Of a stretch of DNA of 21,390 bases, positions 18,893 to 21,390 are shown piece by piece. The stretch comes from Apostichopus parvimensis (lineage: Eukaryota; Echinodermata; Holothuroidea; Aspidochirotida; Stichopodidae): the NCBI GenBank assembly GCA_000934455.1, contig KN884821.1:42974-64363 (forward strand), in the 5' to 3' direction. A program made the translations under genes and the position numbers. The notes beneath the pieces were generated by a model. That model did no database searches. It saw nothing but the letters and a program-made list of their open reading frames with translations, and was not told where the DNA came from. Positions within the stretch are counted from its first letter, which is position 1; each line of letters starts with the position of its first letter.

Positions 18893-19255
18893 CATTGTCT
18901 AAGACTGTGGAGGTCTATAGACAACATATGACCGTATTGAAAATCAATTCAACAAATAAACTCTCTATGTCGTTGTTAAAAATAAATAAATCATGACGCT
19001 TGACTGCAGGTAACTTATTATGAACAAACAAAACAACCCCGCCTCCTCTCTTGTTGTATCTGTGTTGTTCAAAAAGATTATAGTTATCTATGCTTATAAG
19101 ATCATTATTATTTGCACCAAACCATGTTTCCGAAAAAGCTATTGCTGAAAATTCATTGTTAAGAATGGAAAGATAATATGTTATGGTATTAAAATTGTGG
19201 ACAAGACTACGACTGTTTACGTGAAAAAGTAAAATGCCAACATCCTTTGATATGC
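18893..19255 (-). mobile_element. LINE apurinic-type endonuclease relic
   Basis: Minus-strand reading: VGILLFHVNSRSLVHNFNTI, YYLSILNNEFSAIAFSETWF, then FEQHRYNKRGGGVVLFVHNK and DIESLFVELIF, and after a frameshift VYRPPQS. This is the N-terminal half of the AP-endonuclease domain of CR1/L2-like LINEs: the xxNxRSL start, the ALSETW(L) motif with the catalytic glutamate, the R-x-x-KRGGGV block and the YRPP motif. It has the same orientation as the CR1/L2-like fragment at 15415-16285 and might be a piece of the same family or copy, separated by later insertions. Only about 110 residues are left, and the catalytic histidine end is missing. Confidence 0.88.
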
Positions 19256-19329
19256 TGCGTTGTAACCATCTATGTCAAAATGCATGGGTACTTCGTGTTA
19301 GTGCGTGAATGGGGATTTGCTATTTGAAA

Positions 19330-19930
19330 AATTTTACAAAATGAGATTTGAAAAATGACCCATACATTTTCCTATAATAGGAACACAGATCAAGGAAATC
19401 CCGTAGTTGCTTGACATTGGCTGGAGAAGGTCAATTGGCCACCACCCCAACTTTCTCTGGTTGTGACAAATCAACATAGACCCCGTGTGCCTGCCCCTTC
19501 AGCCTACCTCCCAAAAACCTTGCCTCTCCACATTACTCCAGCCATTAATATCTGCACATGATAAAAAAATGCTGGAAATAATCTTTCCATTTTACCCTGC
19601 CCATCAAATAAATCTGACAGAATAATTGGCTTCCTAAAAGCGGAAGCTACCTTCTGTGACGTAACATTGCAGCAAACGGCCGATTCCGCCACTCGTTACT
19701 TTCGACTGCATTCATGTGGGGTTTGCTCCACTTTTACTCTTGTCGTTCTTTCTTTTTCAAAATCTGACTTAAATAAATCAAATAAGTGTTTCCTTACCCC
19801 TGCTTCACCCTCCATCTTCTCTGTTTTTGTCGTCGGCTCCGTGAACTCCAGGAATCTTCCGTTTCTCCAGCAGCCATGTGGAAAGGTACACTGCGTAACG
19901 ACTAGCAATAATAAATACTGAAAAGAATTC
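19330..19930 (-). mobile_element. Ty3/gypsy gag and reverse transcriptase relic
   Basis: From right to left (minus strand) come a charged N-terminal segment (GEAGVRKHLFDLFKSDFE), then RKPIILSDLFDGQGK, KDYFQHF and, after a frameshift, ARFLGGRLKGQAHGVYVDL. This is the pattern of a gypsy-type Gag capsid (FDG-x-x-W-x-x-Y...NGW...A-x-x-L-x-x-x-L-x-G-x-A). It passes directly into QPEKVGVVAN, a TGA stop in place of the usual Trp, PSPANVKQLRDFL and CSYYRKM, which is the reverse transcriptase connection block (PEKV..WP.P..VKELRSFLG..SYYRRF). Protease and most of RT are missing between them, so this is an internally deleted and frameshifted copy. Confidence 0.82.
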
Positions 19931-19990
19931 AGTATTGAATTACTTTGCACAACAACATAATATCAATAATACTTATGACACTTAGCTATA

Positions 19991-20017
19991 TATCCCACTT
20001 CTGATACCAAAACTGTA
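19991..20017 (-). promoter_or_regulatory. Candidate primer-binding site and LTR end of the gypsy relic
   Basis: On the minus strand, GGCGCTACA is followed by GTT and TTGGTATCAGAAGTGGGATA. A TGG-x-x-x-CAGAAGTGGGA stretch just after a CA-ending sequence and about 70-100 bp before gag is how many gypsy elements present the tRNA primer-binding site next to the 5' LTR. The LTR itself was not delimited, and no second copy of its end was seen in the window. Confidence 0.5.
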
Positions 20018-20194
20018 GCGCCGCCAACGGGTTGTAACTGGCCGAGCGGCTGTGGGTTCGATAGGGGCGCTGTCGGCCACCCTATGTCAGGATCAATGTT
20101 GGGCAATTACAAGTTAACACAACCTGAACCAATAAAAGACGAACAAATAAATTGAATTTTGTGCTACTAATACATTTAATACAAAACCGGTGTC

Positions 20195-20705
20195 TTGCCT
20201 TTCTAGTTATATCATTGAGGCATGCACACGGTTGGGTGAGAATAATCTCAAAACTGACTGATTGCCAATAGATTGTTAACTATGTAGGGGATCAAACACT
20301 ATGTGGATAGTTATTTATGCTATATGACACCGGCTACCAATCATTCCTATTGCACGTCTCTGCAATCACAACCACACCAACTTCACCCCCCCCCCCCCAT
20401 TCTACCTATGCTCCTTGACAGAATGGCTAACCGTTAATGACGTCTGCTTTGGAATGACCCTCCCCCCACCCCCACAATTTTACCTATGCTCCTTGAAAGA
20501 ATGGCTAACTGTAAATGACCTCTGCTTTGGAATTAAATTGTATAGTAAGCCGGGAATGTTGAACCTTCGAATAGTTCGTAGATCAATTTGGATGAGAAAG
20601 GGTTTTGGTGTGAAACTGTTGTGCAATTAAGTTGGCAATCAGTCAGTATTGAGATTATTCTCACCCAACCGTGCGCATGCCTCAATGATATAACTAGAAA
20701 GGCAA
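20195..20705. mobile_element. Element with 74-bp inverted arms (MITE or foldback type)
   Basis: Arm 20195-20268 starts TTGCCTTTCTAGTTATATCA and ends CTGACTGATTGCCAA. Its reverse complement lies at 20632-20705 with only two mismatches in 74 (ACACGG versus GCACGG; CAAAAC versus CAATAC). The 363-bp interior holds two 53-bp direct repeats and has no coding similarity. Flanks do not give a clear target duplication (TGTC occurs on both sides, offset by a base or two). It sits upstream of the gypsy gag relic and could lie inside its LTR. Confidence 0.75.
20390..20533. repeat. Two 53-bp direct repeats behind C-tracts
   Basis: Copies at 20403-20455 and 20481-20533 both start TACCTATGCTCCTTGA and end TCTGCTTTGGAAT, with four differences in 53. 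Each is preceded by a C-rich run, giving a unit of 78 bp. They occupy the centre of the inverted-arm element. Confidence 0.88.
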
Positions 20706-20929
20706 TTGTCTTAGTGATTACTTGCCATATTTTACAAGAGAAAATTCAACACTAGCACTGCACCAAATATTGTATAATTGCTGACCTTTACGACCAGCAT
20801 GTGGACCGTGCCTACATATTAACTATCAAGTTCACTGTCATGCTTTAGTTTAGGAATGTGTTACCTGGTTGTAGATCTTCACAGAAACCAATAGGATGTA
20901 TGTGTAGGCTTGCAACTATATGTCTGGGT

Positions 20930-21290
20930 CAAAATACGAAGTATGAAGTTAACTGAAGTTTACTTTTGCAGTTATCTTGATTAATATATTTTTAGACTTC
21001 AAATTATGTTGACCTAAAACGACCTTTCACCTTCAGCAATTCATCTATACACGCGCCAAGAGGATCTCCATATCAAGATTGAATTTCAATCAAGCTTTAC
21101 TTATGCAGTTGTCATGTTAACAAGGTTTCAGACTTTGACCTATGTTGTCTTTAAATGAACTAAATAGGTTGCCAGTCGGCTCTTATCACCTAGGTAGTTT
21201 ACATACCATATATGACGTTCATTAAGCTTCACTGTTGCAGTTAATGCATTTGCAAGGTTTCATACTTTAAACGGTGTGAAGACTCGCGCA
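20930..21290. repeat. Dispersed GACCT-type repeat, about three diverged units
   Basis: Units carry AGTATGAAGTTAACTGAAG, TTTACTTTTGCAGTTAT, TTTTAGACTT, ATGTTGACCTAAAACGACC and later TCAATCAAGCTTTACTTATG with GTTTCAGACTTTGACC. The word order, spacing and TTCA-AAGCTT-ACTxxTGCAGTTxT core are shared between units about 115-125 bp apart. It is related in layout to the repeat at 9030-9465 and on the same strand. Confidence 0.6.
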
Positions 21291-21390
21291 AAAAGACGTC
21301 TAATGCCGGTAATTTGACCTAGTTTCGAATGAGGTGTAACAGAAGTGTTAAACACCACCATCAATCCCAGAAAATACACACACAGCTTGC

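Overview
This is animal nuclear DNA: AT-rich, intron-bearing, and full of decayed transposons and minisatellites. Nothing bacterial is present (no operons, Shine-Dalgarno-led reading frames or terminators). The best guess is a marine invertebrate deuterostome, perhaps an echinoderm. That rests on the style of the one host gene and on the mix of Tx1-like, CR1/L2-like, Ty3/gypsy and Ty1/copia relics; it is an inference and the species cannot be fixed from sequence alone.

The only host gene I can support is the 5' part of a xanthine dehydrogenase/aldehyde oxidase-family molybdo-flavoenzyme, read leftwards on the minus strand. Seven exons were assembled from 8634 down to 467: 8541-8634, 6321-6423, 5474-5662, 3100-3162, 1788-1871, 1296-1443 and 467-634. 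Every junction has GT..AG borders and the phases agree from exon to exon. Together they encode both [2Fe-2S] clusters, the cysteine-containing linker and the beginning of the FAD domain. The start-codon exon(s) were not found in the window, and the molybdopterin domain lies off the left edge.

The introns are crowded with repeats. There is a CT-rich array and a possible LINE tail at 1-431; nine copies of a 31-bp unit end about 20 bp from exon 3100-3162; seven copies of a 32-bp unit with a built-in inverted repeat sit in the 5663-6320 intron; and a hAT-like element (6489-8027), apparently with a second one nested inside, fills most of the 6424-8540 intron next to an ATGCATT-rich array.

Right of 8635 I recognise no host gene. 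The order is: dispersed GACCTC-type repeats (about 9030-9465), a palindromic TCGATTTAAAT satellite (9515-9970), another dispersed repeat (10830-11215), unassigned DNA, a 37-bp minisatellite with a three-unit higher-order period (12546-12977), a GAATTC/GATATC palindromic satellite (13585-13865), a copia reverse transcriptase-RNase H relic followed by a hexamer array (13941-14665), a CR1/L2-like LINE 3' part on the minus strand (15415-16285), a Tx1-like LINE reverse transcriptase on the plus strand (16360-17551), unassigned DNA with an exact 79-bp tandem duplication (18641-18798), a LINE endonuclease relic (18893-19255), a Ty3/gypsy gag/RT relic with a candidate primer-binding site (19330-20010), and an element with 74-bp inverted arms (20195-20705). 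The element proteins I checked carry frameshifts, stops or internal deletions, so they look inactive. I found no convincing undescribed biological system. The most unusual points are the palindromic satellites, the minisatellites close to exons, the LINE missing exactly its polymerase core, and the inverted-arm element.
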